In this document: piece by piece, positions 8,822 through 16,716 of the stretch | Layout: each line of letters starts with the position of its first letter | Position numbering within the stretch: the first letter of the stretch is position 1 | NCBI GenBank assembly: GCA_019359155.1 | Contig: JAHHHV010000087.1 | Location: forward strand, 16,672-80,671 | DNA: 64,000 nt | Reading direction: 5' to 3' | Source: Pegethrix bostrychoides GSE-TBD4-15B | GTDB taxonomy: Bacteria; Cyanobacteriota; Cyanobacteriia; Elainellales; Elainellaceae | Program-made: the position numbers and the translations under genes | Notes under the pieces: model-generated | The model's input: only the letters and a program-made list of their open reading frames with translations | What the model was told of the DNA's origin: nothing | Database searches by the model: none

Positions 8822-11092
8822 CTATCGCTGGCCAACGGAAACTGTTCTGAGTTGGGTTGAGTGACTAGATAAAAACTGCGGCTTCAGCAAAATTTTGAGC
8901 AATAATCCTAAAGACTCAAATTCTCCCGGAGAACAGCGGCTCTTCCACTGCCCCGGACGGCAATAGAGCAGCTCGACTAAGCAGCGCTGTTGATCAAGAC
9001 TTAGCGATTCAAATAGCAGCCGTACAGTTGGAAATTCACCGGTTTGATCAATCTGTGTGACTCCGCCTTGCAGCAGCAGTCTCTCTTCCATTAGCTCTAC
9101 TTGAGCTAAGTCGTGATCAATTTCATCGATTGCTAGTGCGTCAGATTGAGTCAAGCTAATTTCTACGCCTTCTTCCGAAATGGCTGTGGTAAATCCCCAG
9201 AGCGTTTGGCTGCCCACCTGAAGCCGCGCTACCCGTCGTAAGTTGTACCATTCGTAAGGGCTACTGCGAGGCACATCAACCAAAATTAACAGGGCGATGC
9301 TCAGCATCAGCAGGTTGTAGGCACTCCAGAGCCAGCCTAACCCAATTCCCTTCAGCTGCTCTGCAAGCTCCACAGGCATACTGACTTGCCAAGTTCCCAT
9401 CATCAGATAGGTGCCCAAATTTGTCCAGAGGCTAATCGCAGTGACCATAAACATGGCAATTAGCGGAAACGCGAGCTGCCAGTTAAACGAAAAGTGGTCG
9501 CTTACTCCGCCTTTAGGTGTCACCTTAAAACCTTTGCCAAATGGATTGAGCATGACTTTAATCACCGTCACAGCCAGCGGAAATGCCAAGACCAGAGAAT
9601 AGATGTCAGACAGCACGGCTGAACGAGAGTGCGAATTTAACCAGGCGAATGTTGTGATCTGAGCGAGATAAAAAGGAATAAAGAAATACAGGATCTCTTC
9701 ACCCGTTGCTCGAATTGGAATCACATGCAGAAACGCATAGGCCAGCGGCATAAACAAGAGGCCGACGCGAGCTAAGCTCGTAAACCAATGTAGCAGACCT
9801 TCCAAATGCGCCAGCCGTTGCAGCAGATTCAAGCCGGGAATCGTCAGCGGATTTGATTTAATAAAAAAAGCTTGCAGCGTGCCCTGTGCCCAGCGCGTCC
9901 GTTGAAGTGCCTGAACCGCAATGTTGTCAGCCGCTAGCCCCGCGCTCAGCTTTTCGTTCAGATAGAGGACGCGATAGCCTTTGGCTGCCAGCCGAATGCC
10001 TGTAAAGTAGTCCTCGCTCAGCGATTCGGTGACAAAGCAGCCTGCTGCGGTCAATGCTGAACGACGCACCACAAACGACGTGCCCGCGCAGATCACGCCG
10101 CCTACCCCGTCCCGAATCGGCTGAATTTGCCGATAGAACACCTCCTCGTCGGGAGTCAACGTATTTTCTAAGCCGAGATTGCGGGCGATTGGGTCAGGAT
10201 TGTAAAACGACTGCGGGGTTTGGAGTAAGGCTACTTGCGGATCTTGGAAAAAGCCCACCGTGCGCGTCAGGAAGTTTCGCGTCGGCACGAAGTCAGCGTC
10301 AAAGATCACGATCAGCTCACCGCTGGTTTGGCCAATCGCGTGGTTTAAGTTTCCGGCTTTGGCATGGCGGTTGTCAGGGCGAGTGCGATACTCACAGCCT
10401 AGCTCGGCGGCGAGTGCCTCCACTTCAGGTCGCCGGGTGTCATCCAGGAGAAAAATCTGCTTTGCCGCATAGTCCAACGCCTGACAGCCGATAATCGTGC
10501 GTCGCAGAATGAAAATTGGCTCGTTGTAAGTCGGAATTAGAATATCGACAGTGGGCCGAAAGCTGCCGCTCAGCACGTCGTTGGCAAGGCGGTCGGCCTC
10601 CGGTCGGCGGTCGTTGGCGCGCAACAGCAAGCAGAGCTGAATAATCCCACCGCTGAGCAGCAGCAGCTCCATCAAAAATAAGCCCAGGCTAAACACACCA
10701 TTCAGCGGCGTGCTCAGGTTTAATGTTGAGAGCGAGCGCCAGAGCAAATAGCGCAGGGTGAGAATTAACAGCATCCCGACGACTAGCGTTCTAGACCAGG
10801 CGCGGGGTCGCGGCGAGACTTTTGTGATTGCGATCAGCCCCAGCATCAGCGCCACCGTCCAAACTAGCAGATACTGTCCAACCTGCATTGGGGCTTCAAT
10901 CCACATCGGCGGGCTTTCCTGAAGCTGATTAAGCTGCTGGAAAATGGTGCTAATGGTTCCCTGTCTAGCAAACCATGCGGCCACCACTAGCCCTGAGAAT
11001 GCCACAGTTCCGAAGATGACGAAAGTGGCAAGTCGAGGCAGCGACATGCTCCAACGTCGCAGGATTGACGAACGGTAACCTAGATGAATCAT
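8822..11092 (-). CDS. Cellulose-synthase-like processive glycosyltransferase (GT2) with PilZ-like C-terminus
   Basis: A membrane GT2 of 756 residues from the chosen ATG. Several transmembrane helices flank a cytoplasmic catalytic domain with DDTRRPE, the DAD motif (VIFDADFVP), TESLSEDYFTG and QRTRW, the D,D,D,QxxRW set of processive beta-glycan synthases. The C-terminal PilZ-like part has RRVAR (the RxxxR of c-di-GMP binders), but the second motif reads AISEEG, with Ala in place of Asp/Asn, so c-di-GMP control is uncertain. The frame extends to a TTG at 11179, but AGAGGT lies correctly before the ATG at 11092, which I take as the start. No BcsB, BcsC or cellulase gene is adjacent, so the polymer (cellulose or another beta-glucan) and its export route are open. 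Confidence 0.87.
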   Translation of the reverse strand: MIHLGYRSSILRRWSMSLPRLATFVIFGTVAFSGLVVAAWFARQGTISTIFQQLNQLQESPPMWIEAPMQVGQYLLVWTVALMLGLIAITKVSPRPRAWSRTLVVGMLLILTLRYLLWRSLSTLNLSTPLNGVFSLGLFLMELLLLSGGIIQLCLLLRANDRRPEADRLANDVLSGSFRPTVDILIPTYNEPIFILRRTIIGCQALDYAAKQIFLLDDTRRPEVEALAAELGCEYRTRPDNRHAKAGNLNHAIGQTSGELIVIFDADFVPTRNFLTRTVGFFQDPQVALLQTPQSFYNPDPIARNLGLENTLTPDEEVFYRQIQPIRDGVGGVICAGTSFVVRRSALTAAGCFVTESLSEDYFTGIRLAAKGYRVLYLNEKLSAGLAADNIAVQALQRTRWAQGTLQAFFIKSNPLTIPGLNLLQRLAHLEGLLHWFTSLARVGLLFMPLAYAFLHVIPIRATGEEILYFFIPFYLAQITTFAWLNSHSRSAVLSDIYSLVLAFPLAVTVIKVMLNPFGKGFKVTPKGGVSDHFSFNWQLAFPLIAMFMVTAISLWTNLGTYLMMGTWQVSMPVELAEQLKGIGLGWLWSAYNLLMLSIALLILVDVPRSSPYEWYNLRRVARLQVGSQTLWGFTTAISEEGVEISLTQSDALAIDEIDHDLAQVELMEERLLLQGGVTQIDQTGEFPTVRLLFESLSLDQQRCLVELLYCRPGQWKSRCSPGEFESLGLLLKILLKPQFLSSHSTQLRTVSVGQR

Positions 11093-11579
11093 GAATATAC
11101 CTCTGTTCAGCACTGTAGGAGCTTGTCCGTAGAACCTCTCAATTCGGGGAAGTTCTAGCAGCAGGTCGCAGACTGACAAAATACTGACACAGACTTTAAC
11201 TCGCTAAATGAGAAGAGCATGAGTGCTCTCTAAAAGTTGGCCAAATTTTCCTGGGTAAGTTCGCCTAAAACAACGCAAGCTGTGATCTGGAATAACAGGA
11301 GAGCGGAAAAACTGGGAAAAAATAGAGAAATTAGAGGTGTAGACTCTTGTAAGAGGTAGAATAATGACATGTTTAACGTCGTCGCTAACGCAGTCATTCC
11401 GTACAGACCGCATTTCGACTACTTGATTTGCATCAAGTTCTGGGCTGATATTTCTGGGCTAATTGTGACAAATCTGCGACGATGCTGTAGCAATTGCTTT
11501 GTTCCTGATACACTGATTTCGAGTAGTTCATAATCAACCTGTCCCTATTGAGTAAAGCCTGAATCAGGCAAGGTATGTC
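11093..11579. other. Divergent intergenic region
   Basis: About 490 bases separate the minus-strand glycosyltransferase from the plus-strand cNMP-fold gene and should hold both promoters. There is a short direct repeat, TTCTGGGCT, at about 11439 and 11453. A 69-codon minus-strand frame inside it (11204-11413) lacks any recognisable content and I do not call it. I see no RNA gene or strong palindrome. Confidence 0.45.
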
Positions 11580-12611
11580 ATGACAGAGATTCTGTTGAGA
11601 GAGCTGACCCGAAGCGATATCGACTGGATGGCAACCGCAGGGCAGAGGCGAATTTTTGCAGCAGGCGCAACCGTGCTGGAAGCAGAAGCCACAGACTATG
11701 ACATGTATTTAATTCTAGAAGGCGCTCTGGCGCTGCTGCTGCCCGGTGCAGAAGAGATGCAGGAGCTGTCGGTGCTCTCCAGCGGCGATATTCTGGGCAG
11801 CTTTTTTCTGTTCAACAGCTACAGCTTCCCCGTAACTGTGCAGGCCAAAGAAGCCAGCCTGCTCCTAGCCATCCCGCAGTCGGTCATGCTCGACAAGCTG
11901 CAAAAAGACGAAGCCTTCAGCGCTCGGTTCTTCCGGGCAATGGCGCTGCTGTTGGCTCACCGCCAGCAAGAAATTATCCAGCGCTCGCCCCGCAGCTTAG
12001 TGATACAGTCTCTGTTTGAAAAAGGGATGCTCTCCACCTTTAGCTGCCTACAGGATGGCGATCTTTGCTGGTTTTGCAGTCGAGGGCAAGTGCAGCGAGT
12101 CGAGCCGGGTTGGCGCATTCCGGAAGGCAAGCCGCTCGATGCACTCTATATTTTGCTGAAGGGCAGTTTGGCGATGCTCGTCTGCAATCAGCAGCGTCAG
12201 GCGCTGTCGCTGGCGTTTGGAGCCGTTGAATCCACCGCCGCAGACTGCGTGGCCGAACTACAGCCCGGTGAAATCTTGGGAGTCACGCAGATGCTGGGGC
12301 TGGGCACTAATCCTTACGCTATAGAGGCGACAGTTGATTCACTGCTGCTTGCCGTGCCGCTATCGCAGCTGAATACCCAGCTCCAAGCAGATCCGGGTTT
12401 TGCCTCCCGCCTGTACCGCGCCCTAGCTAGTGTCACCGCCGACCGCACCCAGCGAATTCTGCTGCGCCTGCGAACCGAGCGGATCTCTGCGCCTACCATG
12501 AGTCAGATGCGCAATGAGAGTGAGGCGCTGGGAGTCGAGGTGCTTCAGCAGATGTCGGTGGCGCGCGCTAAGTTTAACTGGCTGCTGAAACAGCTAGATG
12601 TCAAGGTGTGA
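11580..12611 (+). CDS. Protein with two cyclic-nucleotide-binding-like folds, head of the NHLM export cluster
   Basis: A 343-residue protein with two cNMP-binding-like beta rolls, at about residues 15-130 and 150-285. Each has the YLILEGALALL-type strand and a GDILG or GEILG turn. The phosphate-binding cassette is degenerate in both: GSFFLFNSYSFPVTVQA and GVTQMLGLGTNPYAIEA lack the Arg that holds the cyclic phosphate, so neither domain is likely to bind cAMP in the usual way. No DNA-binding helix-turn-helix follows. It lies 94 bases upstream of the NHLM secretion gene on the same strand and is probably cotranscribed, suggesting a structural or regulatory partner of the exporter. The first residues of the second NHLM ABC protein look similar. 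Confidence 0.75.
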   Translation: MTEILLRELTRSDIDWMATAGQRRIFAAGATVLEAEATDYDMYLILEGALALLLPGAEEMQELSVLSSGDILGSFFLFNSYSFPVTVQAKEASLLLAIPQSVMLDKLQKDEAFSARFFRAMALLLAHRQQEIIQRSPRSLVIQSLFEKGMLSTFSCLQDGDLCWFCSRGQVQRVEPGWRIPEGKPLDALYILLKGSLAMLVCNQQRQALSLAFGAVESTAADCVAELQPGEILGVTQMLGLGTNPYAIEATVDSLLLAVPLSQLNTQLQADPGFASRLYRALASVTADRTQRILLRLRTERISAPTMSQMRNESEALGVEVLQQMSVARAKFNWLLKQLDVKV

Positions 12612-12705
12612 TGTTAAGGTGTAGGGCAGAATTGAGTCGCGCATCTGAAAACCTTACCTGAGATTATCTGAGATTATCTCGTAACGTTGATCATTTAGAG
12701 TCACT

Positions 12706-13347
12706 ATGGCTAATCAACCCCCTAATAAACCCGCTCAGCAACCCAGCCAGATTTTTCGTCCAGAGGCGCTAGAGCAAGCTTCCTCAGTTGAGCAGCTCGA
12801 CCAGCTGATGCAGGTGACGAGCCTCAAAGACTGGCTGCCGCTGGCCTCAGTTGGGCTGTTGCTCACGGGCGCGTTAATTTGGAGCATAGTCGGCAGGATT
12901 CCCATGTCGGTAGAAGCTAGGGGAGTACTGCTTACGGAAGGCGATGGACAGCCCGTGGTGAGTCTGAGCTATTTTCCAATTGCCCAGGGCAAGCAGATCC
13001 AGCCCGGCGACAAGATTTTAGTGGTGCCCGATACGGTGAATGTGCAGGCTTACGGCGGACTCAATGCCACCGTAACCGCCATTTCCCCCACTGCCGTCAC
13101 CGAGCAGTCTGTCGCGCAGCGGATTGGTACGCCTGAGCTAGCAGAGCTAGTCTATGCGCCTGCTTCTGTGGAAGTGACCGCTGAGCTAGAGCCAAACCCA
13201 GCCAACTCGACGGGCTACCAGTGGTCGATGTCAACCGGGCCACAGCAGCCCCTCTCCAACCAAACCCCCACTCACGCTCAGGTCGTATTGCAGCGCCGTT
13301 CGCCGATTAGCTATGTGTTTCCGTTCTTGCAGCGCCAACAGTCGTAA
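12706..13347 (+). CDS. NHLM bacteriocin-system secretion protein (HlyD-like membrane fusion protein)
   Basis: A 213-residue short HlyD-type adaptor. A proline-rich cytoplasmic start (to about residue 45) is followed by one transmembrane helix (LPLASVGLLLTGALIWSIVG) and a periplasmic part with a beta-barrel or lipoyl-like fragment (VEARGVLLTEGDGQPVVSL, PGDKILVVPD). It matches the reduced membrane fusion proteins that accompany NHLM peptide exporters, which lack the long coiled coil of true HlyD. It should link the inner-membrane C39-peptidase/ABC exporter (71 bases downstream) to the periplasm and an outer-membrane channel. No TolC-like gene is in the window. The stop at 13345-13347 is followed immediately by seven copies of a heptamer repeat. 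Confidence 0.82.
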   Translation: MANQPPNKPAQQPSQIFRPEALEQASSVEQLDQLMQVTSLKDWLPLASVGLLLTGALIWSIVGRIPMSVEARGVLLTEGDGQPVVSLSYFPIAQGKQIQPGDKILVVPDTVNVQAYGGLNATVTAISPTAVTEQSVAQRIGTPELAELVYAPASVEVTAELEPNPANSTGYQWSMSTGPQQPLSNQTPTHAQVVLQRRSPISYVFPFLQRQQS

Positions 13348-13396
13348 ATGCTGAATGCTGAATGCTGAATGCTGAATGCTGAATGCTGAATGCTGA
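13348..13396. repeat. Seven tandem copies of ATGCTGA (STRR-type heptamer array)
   Basis: The heptamer ATGCTGA is repeated seven times without variation over 49 bases, beginning directly after the stop codon of the secretion protein gene and ending 21 bases before the peptidase/ABC start. Heptanucleotide tandem repeats of this kind (short tandemly repeated repetitive sequences) are well known from filamentous cyanobacteria. Copy number can change by slippage, which would alter the spacing between two cotranscribed genes. Confidence 0.9.
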
Positions 13397-13417
13397 ACCT
13401 AGTATAGAAAAGATACG

Positions 13418-15733
13418 ATGAATATTTTGACAGAACGTTGGTGGGGACTGGGAAGATCTGCGCCGCAATCTGCGCCAAAGGCTCCCTCAGAAAAGTCGCC
13501 CTCAGAGACGCGAGCCAAAGCAATTCGGGTCAGAACGCCAGTTTTGCTGCAAATTGAGGCGGTAGAATGCGGCGCAGCAGCCCTGGGGATCATCCTCGGC
13601 TACTATGGCCGGATTGTGCCGCTGGCAGAACTGCGGCAAGCCTGTGGGGTTTCACGGGAGGGCAGCTCAGCCGCCAATATTATTCTGGCTGCCCAAAACT
13701 ACGGCATGATTGCCAAGGGCTACAAAAAAACGCTGGAGCGCCTGCTAGAGCTGCCGCCGCCCTACATTGTCTTCTGGCGCTTTGAACATTTTTTGGTGGT
13801 CGAGGGCTTCAATGCCGATTACAGCCTGGTCTATCTCAACGACCCGGCCAGCGGTCGGCGCTCGATTGCGATGGAAGAATTTGACCAGAGCTACACCGGC
13901 GTGGTGCTGAAGATTGAGCCGGGTGAGCAGTTTCAGCGCGGCGGACGCAAAAAAAGCGTGGTGGGGTCACTGCGGCTGCGGCTGCGGCAGTCCTATCCAG
14001 CCTTGATCTACTGCATCGCGGCAGGGTTTCTGCTGGTGATCCCGAACTTGGCGCTGCCGATTTTTAGCCAGCTGTTTGTCGATCAGGTGCTGGTGCGGCA
14101 GCAGTTGGGCTGGTTTCCGGGGCTGCTGCTGGCGATTTTACTGGCGGTGGGGCTGCAAGGGCTGCTGACGGCTTGGCAGCTTCAGGCACTCCGCAAGCTG
14201 CGGATGAAGCTGTCGGTGAGTCTGGCGAGTCAGTTCGTCTGGCATGTGCTGCGGCTGCCTGCCGGGTTTTACGCCCAGCGGTTTCCCGGCGAGATCAGCA
14301 GTCGGGTCAGCCTGAATGACCAGGTGGCGGAGGTGCTGTCGGGAGAGGTGACAACGACGATTATTAGCGCAGTTTTGGTCGGATTTTATGCGCTGCTGAT
14401 GCTGCAATACAGCCCGCTGCTAACGGGGATTGTCGTCTGCTTCGCCCTGCTCAACGTGGCAGTGCTGCAATGGGTGGCGCAGCGGCGGATTGATGTCAAC
14501 AGCCGCATCTCGCGCGATTTTGGCAAGGTGGACGGCGTAGCAATTGCTGGACTGCAAAGCATCGAAACCCTGAAGGCATCGGGGCTAGAGTCTGACTTTT
14601 TTGCCCGCTGGGCTGGGTTTTACACCAAGGCGACCAACGCCCGATCTGAGCTGGCGCTGGTGTCGCAGCGGATTGGCGTATTGCCCTCGCTGCTCTCCAC
14701 GCTGAGCATGGTGGCGTTGCTGGGCGTGGGTGGCTGGCAGATTTTGCAGGGCCAGATGACCATCGGCATGCTGCTGGCGTTTCAGCTTTTGACCCGTAGC
14801 TTTCTTACACCCATTAACAACCTGGTTAAGTTTGGCAAAACCTTGCAGGATCTATCAGGCAATCTGACCCGGCTGGACGATGTGCTGGACAATGCGGCTG
14901 ATCCAACACTGACCCCGAAGCTGGCAGCAGGCGCGCCTACGAGCGCAGAGCCGCAGCTGAGCTTTACTGGCCAGGGCTTTACTGGCCAGAGCTTTACTGG
15001 CCATCGCTTGCAGGGCTATGTCGAGCTAGAGCGGATCTCGTTTGGCTATAGCCGGGGCAGTGCGCCTTTGATTCAAGACTTTAGCCTGTCGATTCGCCCC
15101 GGACAGCGGGTGGCGCTGATTGGCGGCAGTGGTTCTGGCAAATCCACCATTGCCCGGATCGTTTCAGGACTCTATGAACCTTGGCAGGGCGAAGTGCGGC
15201 TAGATGGCGTTGCTCGTGCCCAAATTCCCCGCTCGGTGCTGACGGATTCGATTGCGGTGGTTGACCAAGATATTTTGCTATTTGCAGATACAATTCGCCA
15301 TAACCTGACGCTCTGGGATGCGACTGTAGCTGAGAGCGCCCTGCAAAAAGCCTGCGAGGATGCGGCGATTCACGAGGTGGTGCTGTCGATTCCGGGCGGC
15401 TACAGCGCTGAACTGAGCGAAGGTGCAGCCAACCTCAGCGGCGGACAGCGGCAGCGGCTGGAGATTGCTAGAGCCTTGGTCAATCAGCCTTCGATTCTGA
15501 TTATGGATGAGGCGACGAGCGCGCTGGACTCGGAAACCGAGAAAATCATTGACCAAAACCTGCGGCGGCGGGGCTGCACCTGCCTGATTGTGGCGCATCG
15601 GCTCAGCACCATCCGCGACTGTGACGAAATTATTGTCCTGGAGCGAGGCAAGGTGGTGCAGCGGGGAACGCATGAGACGCTCTGGGAGGCAGATGGCCCC
15701 TATACTCATTTAATCAGCAGCGAAGCTGGCTAG
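13418..15733 (+). CDS. NHLM C39-peptidase/ABC exporter (permease-ATPase-peptidase)
   Basis: A 771-residue peptidase-containing exporter. An N-terminal C39 double-glycine peptidase (about residues 38-165) has its triad intact: Cys51 in EAVECGAA, His124 in FEHFLVVEG and Asp142 in YLNDPASG. Six transmembrane helices follow (about 170-450), then the ATPase with Walker A GGSGSGKST, signature LSGGQRQR and Walker B ILIMDEATSALD. It should cleave leader peptides after Gly-Gly and export the product across the inner membrane. The linker before the ATPase has three tandem FTGQ/FTGH repeats (about 14964-15004) from a 15-base DNA duplication. The upstream gene encodes the fusion protein; the candidate substrate gene lies directly downstream on the other strand. 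Confidence 0.9.
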   Translation: MNILTERWWGLGRSAPQSAPKAPSEKSPSETRAKAIRVRTPVLLQIEAVECGAAALGIILGYYGRIVPLAELRQACGVSREGSSAANIILAAQNYGMIAKGYKKTLERLLELPPPYIVFWRFEHFLVVEGFNADYSLVYLNDPASGRRSIAMEEFDQSYTGVVLKIEPGEQFQRGGRKKSVVGSLRLRLRQSYPALIYCIAAGFLLVIPNLALPIFSQLFVDQVLVRQQLGWFPGLLLAILLAVGLQGLLTAWQLQALRKLRMKLSVSLASQFVWHVLRLPAGFYAQRFPGEISSRVSLNDQVAEVLSGEVTTTIISAVLVGFYALLMLQYSPLLTGIVVCFALLNVAVLQWVAQRRIDVNSRISRDFGKVDGVAIAGLQSIETLKASGLESDFFARWAGFYTKATNARSELALVSQRIGVLPSLLSTLSMVALLGVGGWQILQGQMTIGMLLAFQLLTRSFLTPINNLVKFGKTLQDLSGNLTRLDDVLDNAADPTLTPKLAAGAPTSAEPQLSFTGQGFTGQSFTGHRLQGYVELERISFGYSRGSAPLIQDFSLSIRPGQRVALIGGSGSGKSTIARIVSGLYEPWQGEVRLDGVARAQIPRSVLTDSIAVVDQDILLFADTIRHNLTLWDATVAESALQKACEDAAIHEVVLSIPGGYSAELSEGAANLSGGQRQRLEIARALVNQPSILIMDEATSALDSETEKIIDQNLRRRGCTCLIVAHRLSTIRDCDEIIVLERGKVVQRGTHETLWEADGPYTHLISSEAG

Positions 15734-15768
15734 ATATGGAAGGTGCAAGCTGCGTAAACATAAAATAA

Positions 15769-15794
15769 TGCCGTCATACGGCTGCATGACGGCA
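15769..15794 (-). terminator. Intrinsic terminator of the precursor-peptide gene
   Basis: TGCCGTCAT (15769-15777) pairs perfectly with ATGACGGCA (15786-15794) around an 8-base loop. Read on the minus strand the stem is followed by TTATTTTAT, a T-rich tail, so it should terminate the minus-strand peptide gene, whose stop is 43 bases upstream. On the plus strand it lies just after the peptidase/ABC gene but lacks the T-tract in that direction. Confidence 0.75.
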
Positions 15795-15837
15795 AAACAC
15801 TTAAACTAGATGAATTAGAAAAGGAACGTTAGACTCG

Positions 15838-16098
15838 TTACTCTTCGTTGGAAGGCTTGCGGTAATACTGACCGCCATCTGCACCGCCTGCCACGTTTGA
15901 CAGGTCATCAGCGCTGAGTTCTTCAGCCCGCTTGGAATACTGACCGCCATCTTCACCGCCCGCTATCGTGGCCGCTTCGTCGGTGCTCAGCTCGTCAGCG
16001 CTCAGACCCAGATTCTTCTTAGAATACTGACCGCCATCTTCACCGCCCGCTACAGTCGTCAGTTCGTCTTGATTCAGCTCTTCTTTTTCTGTAGACAT
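15838..16098 (-). CDS. Three-unit tandem leader-core precursor peptide, putative substrate of the NHLM exporter
   Basis: An 86-residue polar peptide made of three repeats. Each has an acidic helical segment resembling a double-glycine leader (NQDELTTVAGG, STDEAATIAGG, ADDLSNVAGG), then a near-identical short core (EDGGQYS, EDGGQYS, ADGGQYY), then a basic pair (KK, KR, RK). The AGG sites end at residues 19, 48 and 72, giving periods of 29 and 24 residues. The frame continues upstream to 16158, but GGAGG at 16104-16108 sits 5 bases before the ATG at 16098, so MSTEKEEL is the true start. It lies between the two NHLM exporter genes on the opposite strand with its own terminator. Cleavage after each AGG by the C39 exporter would release three peptides. 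No modification enzyme is adjacent. Function is inferred from pattern and context; I know of no characterised homologue. Confidence 0.82.
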   Translation of the reverse strand: MSTEKEELNQDELTTVAGGEDGGQYSKKNLGLSADELSTDEAATIAGGEDGGQYSKRAEELSADDLSNVAGGADGGQYYRKPSNEE

Positions 16099-16103
16099 GG
16101 AAT

Positions 16104-16108
16104 CCTCC
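16104..16108 (-). promoter_or_regulatory. Shine-Dalgarno site that fixes the precursor start
   Basis: GGAGG on the minus strand, 5 bases before ATG 16098. It rules out the longer frame beginning at 16158, whose ATG has no such site. Confidence 0.85.
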
Positions 16109-16716
16109 AAATTATTCACAAGATAACTTGCAAAGCTGTTTACAACATCGTTCTTCAAGATCTAAGCTTGCCTAGCTAGCTCGTCCGGTTTGAACAATCA
16201 TCCAGTTGAACAATTATTCAATTTGGACAGTTGAGCAGTACGAAGCAGAGGGGGCTAAGCGTAACCTAATACCGTTACCTAACACTGACGTAATGCCAGC
16301 CTACTTGAACTATAGCGGATCAATCGCGATTTTTCCAAAGATAGTTGAGAGGGCTGCCTAACTCACCTAGCTGGGATATCTCTTAGAACTTGATACTTAT
16401 CAAAGTACAGTCCTTTAATTAGATTCCGCTGAGTAAAGTATGAATAAATATTGAGAAAATCATTTTATTTTTCCAGATTTTCAGAAGAGAACTCCTTAAA
16501 CCATCTAAAATCAGCCTTGGGTAAAACTAAATCATTTACAGCGCTCACTCTCATTTGATAGATTTAATCGCAATCCAGATAATTGGCTGATGAAACAGTA
16601 ATTGGCTGATGAAACAGAATTGATCTAAATCAATCATTCTGCCGAATTGTTTTGATGATCCCCTAAAGACTTGAACTGATCCCAATTCATCAGAATTACC
16701 TGAGAAAAAACGTCCT
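16109..16716. other. Divergent intergenic region with a direct repeat
   Basis: About 600 AT-rich bases between the minus-strand precursor and the plus-strand second exporter. It includes AATTGGCTGATGAAACAG twice (16581-16598 and 16600-16617, period 19), about 100 bases before the exporter start, a plausible tandem regulator site. GTAACCTAA and TTACCTAAC recur near 16260-16282. I searched both strands for further short peptides ending in Gly-Gly leaders and saw none. Confidence 0.55.

Noticed and set aside
11204..11413. 69-codon minus-strand frame in the divergent gap
   Set aside because: No ribosome site or family; it lies where promoters of both neighbours are expected.
13311..13523. 70-codon minus-strand frame with FSIQHSA repeats
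   Set aside because: It is the read-through of the ATGCTGA heptamer array and overlaps two real genes.
16099..16158. Longer 106-residue form of the precursor peptide
   Set aside because: The extra 20 residues have no ribosome site and cover the GGAGG that serves the internal ATG.
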